In this document: one piece after another, positions 17,260-24,311 of the stretch
Layout of the letters: every line of letters begins with the position of its first letter
Position numbering within the stretch: the stretch's first letter is position 1
Program-made: the position numbers and the translations under genes
NCBI GenBank assembly: GCA_964358485.1
Contig: CAYHPY010000004.1
Span: 41,684 to 105,683, forward strand
Source of the DNA: CAYHPY01 sp964358485
GTDB taxonomy: Bacteria; Elusimicrobiota; Elusimicrobia; UBA1565; UBA9628
DNA length: 64,000 nt
Reading direction: 5' to 3'
Notes under the pieces: model-generated
Databases searched by the model: none
Told to the model about the DNA's origin: nothing
Seen by the model: only the letters and a program-made list of their open reading frames with translations

Positions 17260-19341
17260 GTGTTCTTTTCCGTCCTCTCGGCTTTTTTCCTCGGCGCGGG
17301 CCCCGCCCGCGCGGCCACTCCCCCAGACGCCCAGGCGTTGATCGCCGAGGGCCATTCCCTTTACCAGCGTGGACGGTCCCGGGACGCCCTCCTGGCCTAT
17401 CGGCGGGCGGTTAAATTAGATTCCGAAGCGGTTGCGGGCTGGATCAACGGGGCCGTCCTCTTGGAAGACCTCGGCCAGCCCAAGGAAGCCCGGAAGTGGT
17501 GGAGCCGCGCCGCCTCCCTGACCTCGGACCCCGAGGTGGGCGTTCAGGTCGGCTGGGCGGGCCTGGCAGCGGACGATCTCGCTGGAGCCCGCAAGGCCCT
17601 GGAGTCTGCCTTAGCCCGCGCGCCGGAAGACCCCTTGGCCCTGCTCGGCCTGGCCCGGGTGCGCCTCGGCGGGCCCAAGCCCGACCCGGAAGCGGCCCTG
17701 CCCCTGCTCGATCGGGCGGCCAGGAACGCCCCCTTGTTGACTTTGATCCCCTTCTGGCAGGGGATCGCCAACGGCAAGTTGGGCCGCAACGGCCCGGAAA
17801 TCGAGGGCTACCGGAAGAGCGTCGCGGGGGACTCCTATTTTTTCGAGGGACGGGAGGCCCTGGGGCAGGCTCATCTGCGGGAAAGCCGGTTCAATGAGGC
17901 CTGGCGGCAATTCAGCCGGATTCTGGACGCCGACCCCCGGAACAAGCGATTTCGGGCCTTGATCGAGAAACTCCGTCCGCGTTTGACCAAGAATCCCTCG
18001 GAAATCCGCCCCTCGTCGACGCGGGAAGCCCCGGATTGGGGGCAGGCCGACGAGGGCAAGGGAAGCCTGCCGATTCTCCGCGTGGGAATCGGGACCACCC
18101 CCATGGGGCGTCCCCTGCCCCGGCAATTGGTGACCTTCTCGCCGCGGACTTCGTTCTGGCTGGCCGACGCCCGGACCGGCCGGCGGCTGATTCCCGGCAA
18201 GGCCGGGGAAGCCTGGCAGGCGACGGTCCGGATCGTGAAAAAACGGGCGATGCTGGACATCACGGACCCCTCGGGGAAAAGCCGCCTCCGGCGCCGGGAG
18301 TCCGTCCTCATCCGCCCCGACTCCCCGAACGAGGGCTTCACCGTCCTCAAGGACATCCCCTATGCCCGGGGCTCCCAATGGACCGGAGTCGCCGACAAAG
18401 TGGTGCGGGGGGACCTGGAACTTTCCCTTTGGGCGGGCGGGCGCTCCCTGCGGCTGGTCAATTGGATCGATCTGGAAAATTACACCCACGGAGTCGTCTC
18501 CGCGGAGATGCCCGTCCAATCCCCCTTGGAGGCCTTGAAAGCCCAGGGCGTCATGGCCCGGGGACACGCGCTCTACATCAAAACCATGACCCGCCGCCAC
18601 CGCAAGGACGGCTACGATCTCTGCGACGAACAGCACTGCCAGGTTTACGGCGGAGTCCGCTACGAAAGCGCCAGGTCCCGGGCGGCGGTGGCGGCCACCC
18701 GGGGAAAAATCCTGACATATAAGGGAAGGCCCGCCCACGTCATCTATTCCTCCAACTGCGGGGGCCGCACGCAGAGCGGACGGGACGTGGGCTGGGGGGA
18801 CGTTCCCTATTGGGTCGGGATCGTCGATTCTCCCGAGGCGTCCGACGTCCCGCGCGCGCCCTGGGACTTCCGGCGCTGGCTCCAAGCCTCGCCCCAGGCC
18901 TATTGCAAGCCTTCCGCCTATGTCCACTCCTCCCATTTCCGCTGGACGCGGGTCATCCCCGTCAAGGATCTTGAGGACAAGCTCCGCCGCAAGAAAAACC
19001 TAGGGCGGCTTTTGTCGGTCGCGGTCGAGCGCCGTTCGCCGGCGGGCAACGCGCTTGCCCTCAAGCTCACCGGGAGCAAGGGGACCCTGCGCGTCGATTC
19101 CGAGCTCAGCATCCGCGGCATGCTGGGCACCGGTTCCTTAAGAAGCACCCTGTTTTTCATCCGGCCGGAGGCCGACGCCGCCGGCCGTCTCGAACGCCTC
19201 GTGCTCCATGGGGGGGGCTGGGGCCACGGAGTCGGCCTTTGCCAGTCGGGCGCCATGGGCCGGGCCGAGGCCGGAGAGCCCTTCGAGGCCATCGTCAAGG
19301 CTTATTTTCCCGGGACCGAACTGGGCTCCCTGAAATATTGA
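17260..19341 (+). CDS. SpoIID/LytB-domain protein with N-terminal TPR-like repeats
   Basis: This 693-aa secreted protein has a short signal (MFFSVLSAFFLGAGPARA), then TPR-like helical repeats to about residue 250, then a SpoIID/LytB domain. Domain motifs are YTHGVVSAEMP, ALKAQGVMARGHAL, YDLCDEQHCQVYGG, the YSSNCGGRTQS segment, and C-terminal HGGGWGHGVGLCQSGAMG. Family members act on peptidoglycan glycan strands (SpoIID is a lytic transglycosylase of denuded glycan; LytB enhances an amidase). GTG 17260 is the only start possible, since a stop occurs in frame at 17218 within the tRNA. It lies 12 nt after the tRNA 3' end. The signal peptide oddly lacks an N-terminal basic residue. Confidence 0.85.
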   Translation: MFFSVLSAFFLGAGPARAATPPDAQALIAEGHSLYQRGRSRDALLAYRRAVKLDSEAVAGWINGAVLLEDLGQPKEARKWWSRAASLTSDPEVGVQVGWAGLAADDLAGARKALESALARAPEDPLALLGLARVRLGGPKPDPEAALPLLDRAARNAPLLTLIPFWQGIANGKLGRNGPEIEGYRKSVAGDSYFFEGREALGQAHLRESRFNEAWRQFSRILDADPRNKRFRALIEKLRPRLTKNPSEIRPSSTREAPDWGQADEGKGSLPILRVGIGTTPMGRPLPRQLVTFSPRTSFWLADARTGRRLIPGKAGEAWQATVRIVKKRAMLDITDPSGKSRLRRRESVLIRPDSPNEGFTVLKDIPYARGSQWTGVADKVVRGDLELSLWAGGRSLRLVNWIDLENYTHGVVSAEMPVQSPLEALKAQGVMARGHALYIKTMTRRHRKDGYDLCDEQHCQVYGGVRYESARSRAAVAATRGKILTYKGRPAHVIYSSNCGGRTQSGRDVGWGDVPYWVGIVDSPEASDVPRAPWDFRRWLQASPQAYCKPSAYVHSSHFRWTRVIPVKDLEDKLRRKKNLGRLLSVAVERRSPAGNALALKLTGSKGTLRVDSELSIRGMLGTGSLRSTLFFIRPEADAAGRLERLVLHGGGWGHGVGLCQSGAMGRAEAGEPFEAIVKAYFPGTELGSLKY

Positions 19342-19357
19342 CTTAACAGCGATAAGG

Positions 19358-19363
19358 TATGAT
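19358..19363 (+). promoter_or_regulatory. -10 element upstream of lipoprotein gene
   Basis: TATGAT ends 6 nt before ATG 19370. A TTGACT is present at 19338-19343, but the spacing is only 14 nt, so the -35 assignment is doubtful. Confidence 0.4.
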
Positions 19364-19369
19364 TCGACG

Positions 19370-20023
19370 ATGAGATTCTCGCTGGCGGGCCTGGCGGCGG
19401 CGGCGCTTTTGGCCGGCTGCGCCGGGACCATCCCGCGCCGGGATTATGGACCCGACTCGGGCCTTTCGGCGGTCATTCTCGGGGGAAAAATCATCCTTCC
19501 CGCCGGAGAGAGCCGGGAAGGATCCATCGCCATCAACCTGGAGGGCGACGGCGGCCGGCAAGCGTCCACCTACCGGCTTCCCCTGGAGGTCGGCCGCGCG
19601 AAGCTGTTTCTCATCGAGCCCGGCGATTACCGCCTCCTTCCGACCCGGTCGATTTTCGGTTTCCGGCGGGATTCCATCTCCGTCGAACTCGAGGGGAGAA
19701 CCCTTTCGGTTCCCTTTTCCCGCGAAATCCTCCGCCGCCCCGCGATGACCATCCGTTCCAAAAAGGCCCACTCCCTCGGCGTGCTGGTCATAAAAATCAA
19801 CACGGCCCTCCCGGGCCAGCCCGCGTCCATCACCGCCAGCCTCGACGACGGCCCCGCCGCGCGCCGGAGCGCGGTTCAGGAAATCATCCGGGAAATGATG
19901 GACCCCAATTCGACCGTCGAAGAACGCGAGACCGCGATCCTTTGGGCCAAACCCCTCGACGACATCCTGAGCGCCATCATGGCCGAGCCGGAACGCCGGC
20001 CGACTTTCAAGCCCTCCCCGTGA
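19370..20023 (+). CDS. Putative lipoprotein of unknown function
   Basis: This 217-aa protein begins with a lipoprotein signal, RFSLAGLAAAALLAGC, with the lipobox Cys at residue 17. The mature part has a beta-rich region (AVILGGKIILPAGE, STYRLPLEVGRAKLFLIEPGDYRLLP) reminiscent of carboxypeptidase-regulatory-like folds. The C-terminal third is helical (AVQEIIREMMD, ETAILWAKPLDDILSAI). I do not recognise a family. It should be anchored in the inner or outer membrane. Its stop overlaps the start of the following kinase gene (GTGA), so the two are co-expressed. Confidence 0.75.
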   Translation: MRFSLAGLAAAALLAGCAGTIPRRDYGPDSGLSAVILGGKIILPAGESREGSIAINLEGDGGRQASTYRLPLEVGRAKLFLIEPGDYRLLPTRSIFGFRRDSISVELEGRTLSVPFSREILRRPAMTIRSKKAHSLGVLVIKINTALPGQPASITASLDDGPAARRSAVQEIIREMMDPNSTVEERETAILWAKPLDDILSAIMAEPERRPTFKPSP

Positions 20024-20811
20024 AACGCGCCGGAATCGACATCGGCGGAACTTGGCTCCGCTGCTCCATCCAGGATTGCGGCACCGGACGCGTGCGCCGC
20101 TCCCGCCGCCCGGCCCCGGCCCCGGGGGCATGGCGAAGGGCCGTAGCCCCCCTGTTGGGACCGGCGCCCCTGAACGCCCTGACCGTCGGCTCCACCGGCG
20201 TCTGGACCGCCGCCCAGCGACGCCGCGCCCGGGAGAGCCTCAAAGGGCTGGCCCGCGCCGTCCGGGTGCTTCCCGACCTCGAACTGGCCCACGCCGCCGC
20301 TTTCGCGGGGGGCTCAGGGGTCCTGGTCCTGGCGGGAACAGGTTCGGTCGCCCTGGCCCAAGGCCGCGACGGAAAACTCCGGCGGGCGGGAGGCTGGGGA
20401 CCGCTTTTGGGCGACGAAGGCTCGGCGTTCTGGATCGGAAAACGGGCCCTGGCCGATCCCGCCCTGAGCCGGACGTTGAAGCTTCCTTCTCCCCTGGAGC
20501 TGGCCCACGGCGATTTTCCCGTCCGCCGGGTCGCCGCCCTAGCCCGCCGGGTGCTGGAAGCCGCCCCGGGAAATCCCCGGGCCGCGCGCTTGGTCCGGGA
20601 AGCCGCCGGAAAGCTCGCGGAGCTGGCCGTCGAGACGGCCGCGGGCCTCTTCCCGGGACGCGGACCCGTGCCCGTCTCCTGGCATGGGGGCGTTATGCAA
20701 AACCCATATCTCCGCGAGCATTTCGCCCTGGCCCTCGGCCGGAGGTTCCCCCGTGCCGCCCTGCGCCCGCCCCTGATGGATCCGGATTTGGCCGGAGCCC
20801 TCCTCGTTTAA
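20020..20811 (+). CDS. BadF/BcrA-type ATPase, N-acetylglucosamine kinase-like
   Basis: This 263-aa member of the ASKHA (sugar kinase/Hsp70/actin) fold has phosphate-1 motif AGIDIGGTWLRCSI, phosphate-2 region VLVLAGTGSVALAQG, and GGWGPLLGDEGSAFWIG typical of GlcNAc/MurNAc kinases of the BadF/BadG group. It probably phosphorylates an amino sugar, for example recycled GlcNAc or MurNAc, in the cytoplasm. It is shorter than the usual roughly 300 aa. The start is GTG 20020, overlapping the lipoprotein stop. The neighbouring SpoIID and sugar-phosphate genes fit cell-wall recycling (inference). Confidence 0.8.
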   Translation: MKRAGIDIGGTWLRCSIQDCGTGRVRRSRRPAPAPGAWRRAVAPLLGPAPLNALTVGSTGVWTAAQRRRARESLKGLARAVRVLPDLELAHAAAFAGGSGVLVLAGTGSVALAQGRDGKLRRAGGWGPLLGDEGSAFWIGKRALADPALSRTLKLPSPLELAHGDFPVRRVAALARRVLEAAPGNPRAARLVREAAGKLAELAVETAAGLFPGRGPVPVSWHGGVMQNPYLREHFALALGRRFPRAALRPPLMDPDLAGALLV

Positions 20812-20817
20812 TATACT
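20788..20817 (+). promoter_or_regulatory. Promoter for rpiB, -10 six nt before the start codon
   Basis: TATACT (20812-20817) ends 6 nt before GTG 20824. A weak -35 TTGGCC (20788-20793) stands 18 nt away. No Shine-Dalgarno sequence is visible, as expected for a leaderless mRNA. Confidence 0.5.
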
Positions 20818-20823
20818 GTCTTT

Positions 20824-21288
20824 GTGAGAATCGCGCTGGGCGCCGACCACGGCGGCTGGGAACTCAAGGCCCTCCTCGGCCCGGAGCTCGAGAAATGGGG
20901 GCACACCGTCCTCAACCAGGGCGTCGACGGCCCCGCCGCGGCCGATTATCCGGATTACGCCCGCAAGGTCGCCGAAGCCGTGACCCGCGGGGCTGCCGAG
21001 CGCGGCATCATGATCTGCGGCAGCGGCGTGGGCGCCTGCGTGGCCGCCAACAAGGTCCCCGGAATCCGGGCGGGCCTTTGCCACGACACCTTCTCGGCCC
21101 GGCAAGGCGTGGAGGACGACGACGTCAACGTCCTGTGCCTGGGCGCGCGGGTCGTGGGTTCGGAGCTGGCCAAGGAGATCGTCAAGGCTTGGCTGGCCGC
21201 GCGTTTTTCGAACGCCGAGCGGCACCTCCGGCGGCGCGACAAAGTCATCGCCATGGAGCGGGAATTCGGCGGGGCGCGGCCGCGATGA
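20824..21288 (+). CDS. rpiB: Ribose-5-phosphate isomerase B
   Basis: This 154-aa RpiB/LacAB-family sugar isomerase interconverts ribulose-5-phosphate and ribose-5-phosphate. Visible motifs are IALGADHGGWELK at the N-terminus, DYPDYARKVAEAV, the catalytic-Cys loop GIMICGSGVGACVAANK, and DDVNVLCLGARVVG. GTG 20824 is the only start consistent with the fold. It overlaps pgi by 4 nt. Ribulose-5-phosphate is also the precursor of arabinose-5-phosphate for Kdo synthesis, linking it to kdsC two genes on. Confidence 0.93.
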   Translation: MRIALGADHGGWELKALLGPELEKWGHTVLNQGVDGPAAADYPDYARKVAEAVTRGAAERGIMICGSGVGACVAANKVPGIRAGLCHDTFSARQGVEDDDVNVLCLGARVVGSELAKEIVKAWLAARFSNAERHLRRRDKVIAMEREFGGARPR

Positions 21289-22940
21289 AGACCGATGGTG
21301 CCCCAGGCTGGACCGCCCTTCAAAACGCGAATTTTTCGGAACGGCTCCGCGGGAAAGATCCGTCCCTCTGGTCCGCCGAAAAGGCGGCCCAGAAATCGAT
21401 CCGCAACAGCCTGGGCTGGGTGACGGTCCCCGAGGCCATGGCGGCCGGCCTGGGAACGATCCGTTCCTTCGTCTCCGAGGTTCGCTCCGCCGGCATCCAC
21501 GACGCGGTCGTGCTCGGGATGGGGGGCTCGAGCCTGGCCTGCGAGGTCTTCCGCTCAGCCTTTCCCGCCGTCCCCGGAATGCCCCGCCTGCATGTCCTGG
21601 ACACCATCAGCCCCGGAGCCGCGGCAAGGCTGGAGCGGGAGTTGGACCTGGCCCGGACCCTGTTCATCGTTTCCAGCAAATCCGGCTCCACCATCGAACC
21701 GAACTGCCTCCTGGCCCATTTCGAAAAGCGCGTCGAACGCCTCCCCGGGCCCTCCGGGGCGCGCTTTTGCGCCATCACCGACCCGGGAACCTCCCTGGAA
21801 AAATACGCCCGGGAACGGAATTTCCGCAAAGTCTTCCTCAATCCCGCCGACATCGGAGGGCGCTATTCCGCCCTTTCTTATTTCGGGCTGGTCCCCGCGG
21901 CCCTCATGGGAGTCGAAATCGAGCGGCTCCTGGATCACGCCCGCCGGGCGATGCGCCAACCCGAGGAAGGCCTGCGCCTGGGAGCGGCCCTCGGCGACGC
22001 GGCCCGGGCGGGACGAGACAAGCTCAGCCTCTCCACCTCCCCGAAGCTGGCGGCTTTCGGGCTCTGGGTCGAACAGCTCGTCGCCGAATCCACCGGCAAG
22101 CAAGGCCGCGGCATCCTGCCGGTCCTGGAGACGCCTCCCGAAAATGACCCGGGGGACCGGCTCTTCGTCCGCGTGGCGCTGGAGGCCGACGCCGACCCCG
22201 AAGGGAAAAAACGATTGTCCGCCCTCCTGGGATCGGCCCCCGCGCCCACGCGCTTTCTCCTTTCCGACCCCCACGAGCTCGGGGCGCAATTTTTCCTTTG
22301 GGAGGCGGCGACCGCCGCCGCGGGTTATCTGCTCGAGGTCAATCCCTTCGACCAGCCCGACGTCCAAAGCGCCAAGGACCGGACCAACGCCCTTTTGGGA
22401 AACCTGGAACGGGGAAAACTGCCCGCCGACAAGCCTTCGTTCCAAACGGCCGGCATGGCCGCGTTCGCCGATTCCGAGTTGTGCGGGAAATTGGAATCGG
22501 CGCCGGACGCTACCTTGGACTTGGGCAAGGTCCTCCAGGCCCACTGGGGGCGCCTGAAGGCGGGGGACTACGGAGCGGTGCTTGCCTTCCTGGACCCCGA
22601 TGCCGAGAATTTGGGGCTTCTGGAGCAATTGCGCGCGGCCTTGGCCCAAGCCGGGCCGGCGGCCGTCACCTTGGGCATCGGCCCCCGCTATCTGCATTCG
22701 ACGGGCCAACTGCACAAAGGGGGCAACGCCCGGGGCGCGTTTTTGCTGATCAACGAGACCTCCCCCGGCCGCCTCGAGGTCCCGGGAAAATCCTTCGATT
22801 TCGGAACCCTCCAGCAGGCCCAGGCGCGGGGGGATTACGAGGCCCTTCGCTCGGCGGGGCGCCGGGTACTCCGGCTGGACCTGGACCGGACCAAGGACGG
22901 CCTGCGGGCCCTGATCAACGCGGCGGGGGGGAAAGGATGA
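21285..22940 (+). CDS. pgi: Glucose-6-phosphate isomerase (Tal-Pgi-type PGI)
   Basis: This 551-aa protein has two SIS domains: VVLGMGGSSLACEVFRSAF with SSKSGSTIEPN, and ADIGGRYSALSYFGLVPAALMG, followed by NPFDQPDVQSAK. The C-terminal 200 residues contain GIGPRYLHSTGQLHKGG, characteristic of the isomerase half of bifunctional transaldolase/phosphoglucose isomerases. Here that half stands alone, without a transaldolase domain. It interconverts glucose-6-phosphate and fructose-6-phosphate in the cytoplasm. ATG 21285 overlaps the rpiB stop; its own stop overlaps the kdsC start. Confidence 0.9.
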   Translation: MKTDGAPGWTALQNANFSERLRGKDPSLWSAEKAAQKSIRNSLGWVTVPEAMAAGLGTIRSFVSEVRSAGIHDAVVLGMGGSSLACEVFRSAFPAVPGMPRLHVLDTISPGAAARLERELDLARTLFIVSSKSGSTIEPNCLLAHFEKRVERLPGPSGARFCAITDPGTSLEKYARERNFRKVFLNPADIGGRYSALSYFGLVPAALMGVEIERLLDHARRAMRQPEEGLRLGAALGDAARAGRDKLSLSTSPKLAAFGLWVEQLVAESTGKQGRGILPVLETPPENDPGDRLFVRVALEADADPEGKKRLSALLGSAPAPTRFLLSDPHELGAQFFLWEAATAAAGYLLEVNPFDQPDVQSAKDRTNALLGNLERGKLPADKPSFQTAGMAAFADSELCGKLESAPDATLDLGKVLQAHWGRLKAGDYGAVLAFLDPDAENLGLLEQLRAALAQAGPAAVTLGIGPRYLHSTGQLHKGGNARGAFLLINETSPGRLEVPGKSFDFGTLQQAQARGDYEALRSAGRRVLRLDLDRTKDGLRALINAAGGKG

Positions 22941-23533
22941 AAGCGGCCGGCCGGAAATTAAGCTCGAAGGAAGTCCTCCGAAGAGCCCGCGCCCTCAAAG
23001 CCGTTCTCATGGACGTGGACGGGGTCCTGACCAGCGGGATTCTCTATCATTTCGTCGACACCGCCGGCGGCCTGGTGGAGCTCAAGGGCATCCACGCCCA
23101 GGATTCGATCTCCCTGACCTGGCTGGCCGACGCGGGACTCAAGACGGGCTTCATCAGCGGCCGGATTTCCCAGGGGGTGGCCGAGCGGGCCAAGGCCTTG
23201 CGGGTCAGCTACGTCTACCAGCACCGGCTCGACAAGCTGGTCGTTTTCCGGGAGATCTGCAAGGACGCCGGAATTTCCCCGGAGGAGATCCTCTACATCG
23301 GCGACGACCTGCCCGACATCCCGGTCCTCAAGGCCGCGGGCCTCGGGGTCGCGACGGCCAACGCGCGGCCCGAGACCATCGCGGCCGCGCACCTGGCGAC
23401 CGCCGTGCCGGGGGGACAAGGGGCTCTTCGGGAAGTGACGGAGTTCGTCCTTCAGGCCAACGGACATTGGCCCAAGGTCCTCGCGCGCTTTGACGCCGCC
23501 GGCCTCGTTGACTCTCCGAGGCCTTTGCGGTAG
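22937..23533 (+). CDS. kdsC: 3-deoxy-D-manno-octulosonate 8-phosphate phosphatase (KdsC-type HAD)
   Basis: This 198-aa C0-type HAD phosphatase has the nucleophile motif LMDVDGVLTSG, the Ser/Thr of motif II in FISGRIS, GDDLPDIPVL as motif IV, and the family C-terminal PGGQGALREVTEFVL. It dephosphorylates Kdo-8-phosphate to Kdo, which is used for the lipopolysaccharide inner core, so it supports a Gram-negative envelope. ATG 22937 overlaps pgi. The end of this gene carries the best promoter of the window, for the next gene. Confidence 0.9.
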   Translation: MKAAGRKLSSKEVLRRARALKAVLMDVDGVLTSGILYHFVDTAGGLVELKGIHAQDSISLTWLADAGLKTGFISGRISQGVAERAKALRVSYVYQHRLDKLVVFREICKDAGISPEEILYIGDDLPDIPVLKAAGLGVATANARPETIAAAHLATAVPGGQGALREVTEFVLQANGHWPKVLARFDAAGLVDSPRPLR

Positions 23534-23536
23534 AAT
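23508..23536 (+). promoter_or_regulatory. Strong sigma-70 promoter inside the 3' end of kdsC
   Basis: TTGACT (23508-23513), exactly 17 nt, then TAGAAT (23531-23536). ATG 23544 follows 7 nt later, so transcription should begin at the A of the start codon. Confidence 0.75.
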
Positions 23537-23543
23537 CAGGCCG

Positions 23544-24194
23544 ATGTTCGACCCTTTCGGCTTGAAGAAAGACCCCGAGGAAGCGCCCGAAAAACCGGCG
23601 TCCCCGGCGCCCGCCCCCGCGGCCGAGCCGACCGGCCCCGCCCCCGGGTTCTCCACGCGGGTCCTGGCGGCGTTTCTGGTTTTCGATTCCCTTTTCGTGA
23701 TCGTCTTCGGGGGCGCCTTGGCGGCGAAATTCTACGAGCACCTCAGCGCCCCGGCCCCGGTCCTCAAAGGGGCGCCTCCACCGAAAAAGGCCAAGACTCC
23801 GGAACCCCCGGCGGCCGCGCCCGACGCCCCGCCGCCGGCGCCCGTCGCGCCTTCGGCCCCCAAGCCCGAGCCTCCGGCCGCGGCGCCCAAGGCCCCCGAG
23901 CCCCCGCCGCCCGCGGCGGCCGCCGCCGCGGCCGCCGCGCCGGCCAAGACCAAAGCTTTGCCGGTGGAATTCAAGCTCAAGCAGGCCGGGGCCAAGAAAG
24001 TCGAGCTGGCCGGCGCCTTCATCGTCCGGGGGGGGAAAGCCCCCATGGCTAAAAACGGGGACGGGAGCTGGACGGTGACCTTGTACCTGATCCCCGACAC
24101 CTACCGCTACAATTTCCTCGTCGACGGCAAGAAGATCATCGACCCCCAAAACCCCAATGTCAGCCGGGGGGCGTCGGTGGTCACCATTCCCTAG
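23544..24194 (+). CDS. Single-pass membrane protein with Ala/Pro linker and glycogen-binding-like (AMPK1-CBM/CBM48) domain
   Basis: This 216-aa protein has a cytoplasmic N-terminus rich in Pro and Ala, one TM helix (around residues 37-62; VLAAFLVFDSLFVIVFGG), an Ala/Pro/Lys-rich linker of about 70 residues, and a C-terminal beta-sandwich (about 130-216). The latter has VEFKLKQAGAKKVELAGAF, GSWTVTLYLIPDTYRYNFLVDG and DPQNPN, the pattern of early-set glycogen-recognition domains. The linker suggests the domain reaches across the periplasm or is tethered to the membrane. The ligand is unknown; glycan binding is inferred from the fold. It is transcribed alone from its own leaderless-type promoter. 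Confidence 0.8.
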   Translation: MFDPFGLKKDPEEAPEKPASPAPAPAAEPTGPAPGFSTRVLAAFLVFDSLFVIVFGGALAAKFYEHLSAPAPVLKGAPPPKKAKTPEPPAAAPDAPPPAPVAPSAPKPEPPAAAPKAPEPPPPAAAAAAAAAPAKTKALPVEFKLKQAGAKKVELAGAFIVRGGKAPMAKNGDGSWTVTLYLIPDTYRYNFLVDGKKIIDPQNPNVSRGASVVTIP

Positions 24195-24235
24195 GCCCTC
24201 CCTAGGCCCTCCCGAAAACGCCCCTTGCCCGGTTA

Positions 24236-24299
24236 TTGATTCTGTAACACGACCCTGGTAAGCTTATTCTCAGCGCCCACCGCTCCCGTCTCAGGGAGC
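24236..24299 (+). promoter_or_regulatory. Possible promoter and 5' leader hairpin before the 1956-aa Kelch gene
   Basis: TTGATT (24236-24241), 17 nt, TAAGCT (24259-24264) is a weak promoter candidate. A stem GCTCCC/GGGAGC (24282-24287 with 24294-24299) lies 12 nt before ATG 24312. Unlike most lead genes here, this one would have a leader of about 40 nt. Confidence 0.3.
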
Positions 24300-24311
24300 T
24301 CCGGGCCATCT

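Noticed and set aside
24191..24215. Short direct repeat CCCTAGGCCCT twice after the CBM-like gene
   Set aside because: It is only two 11-nt copies with no stem or further spread; it looks like slippage.
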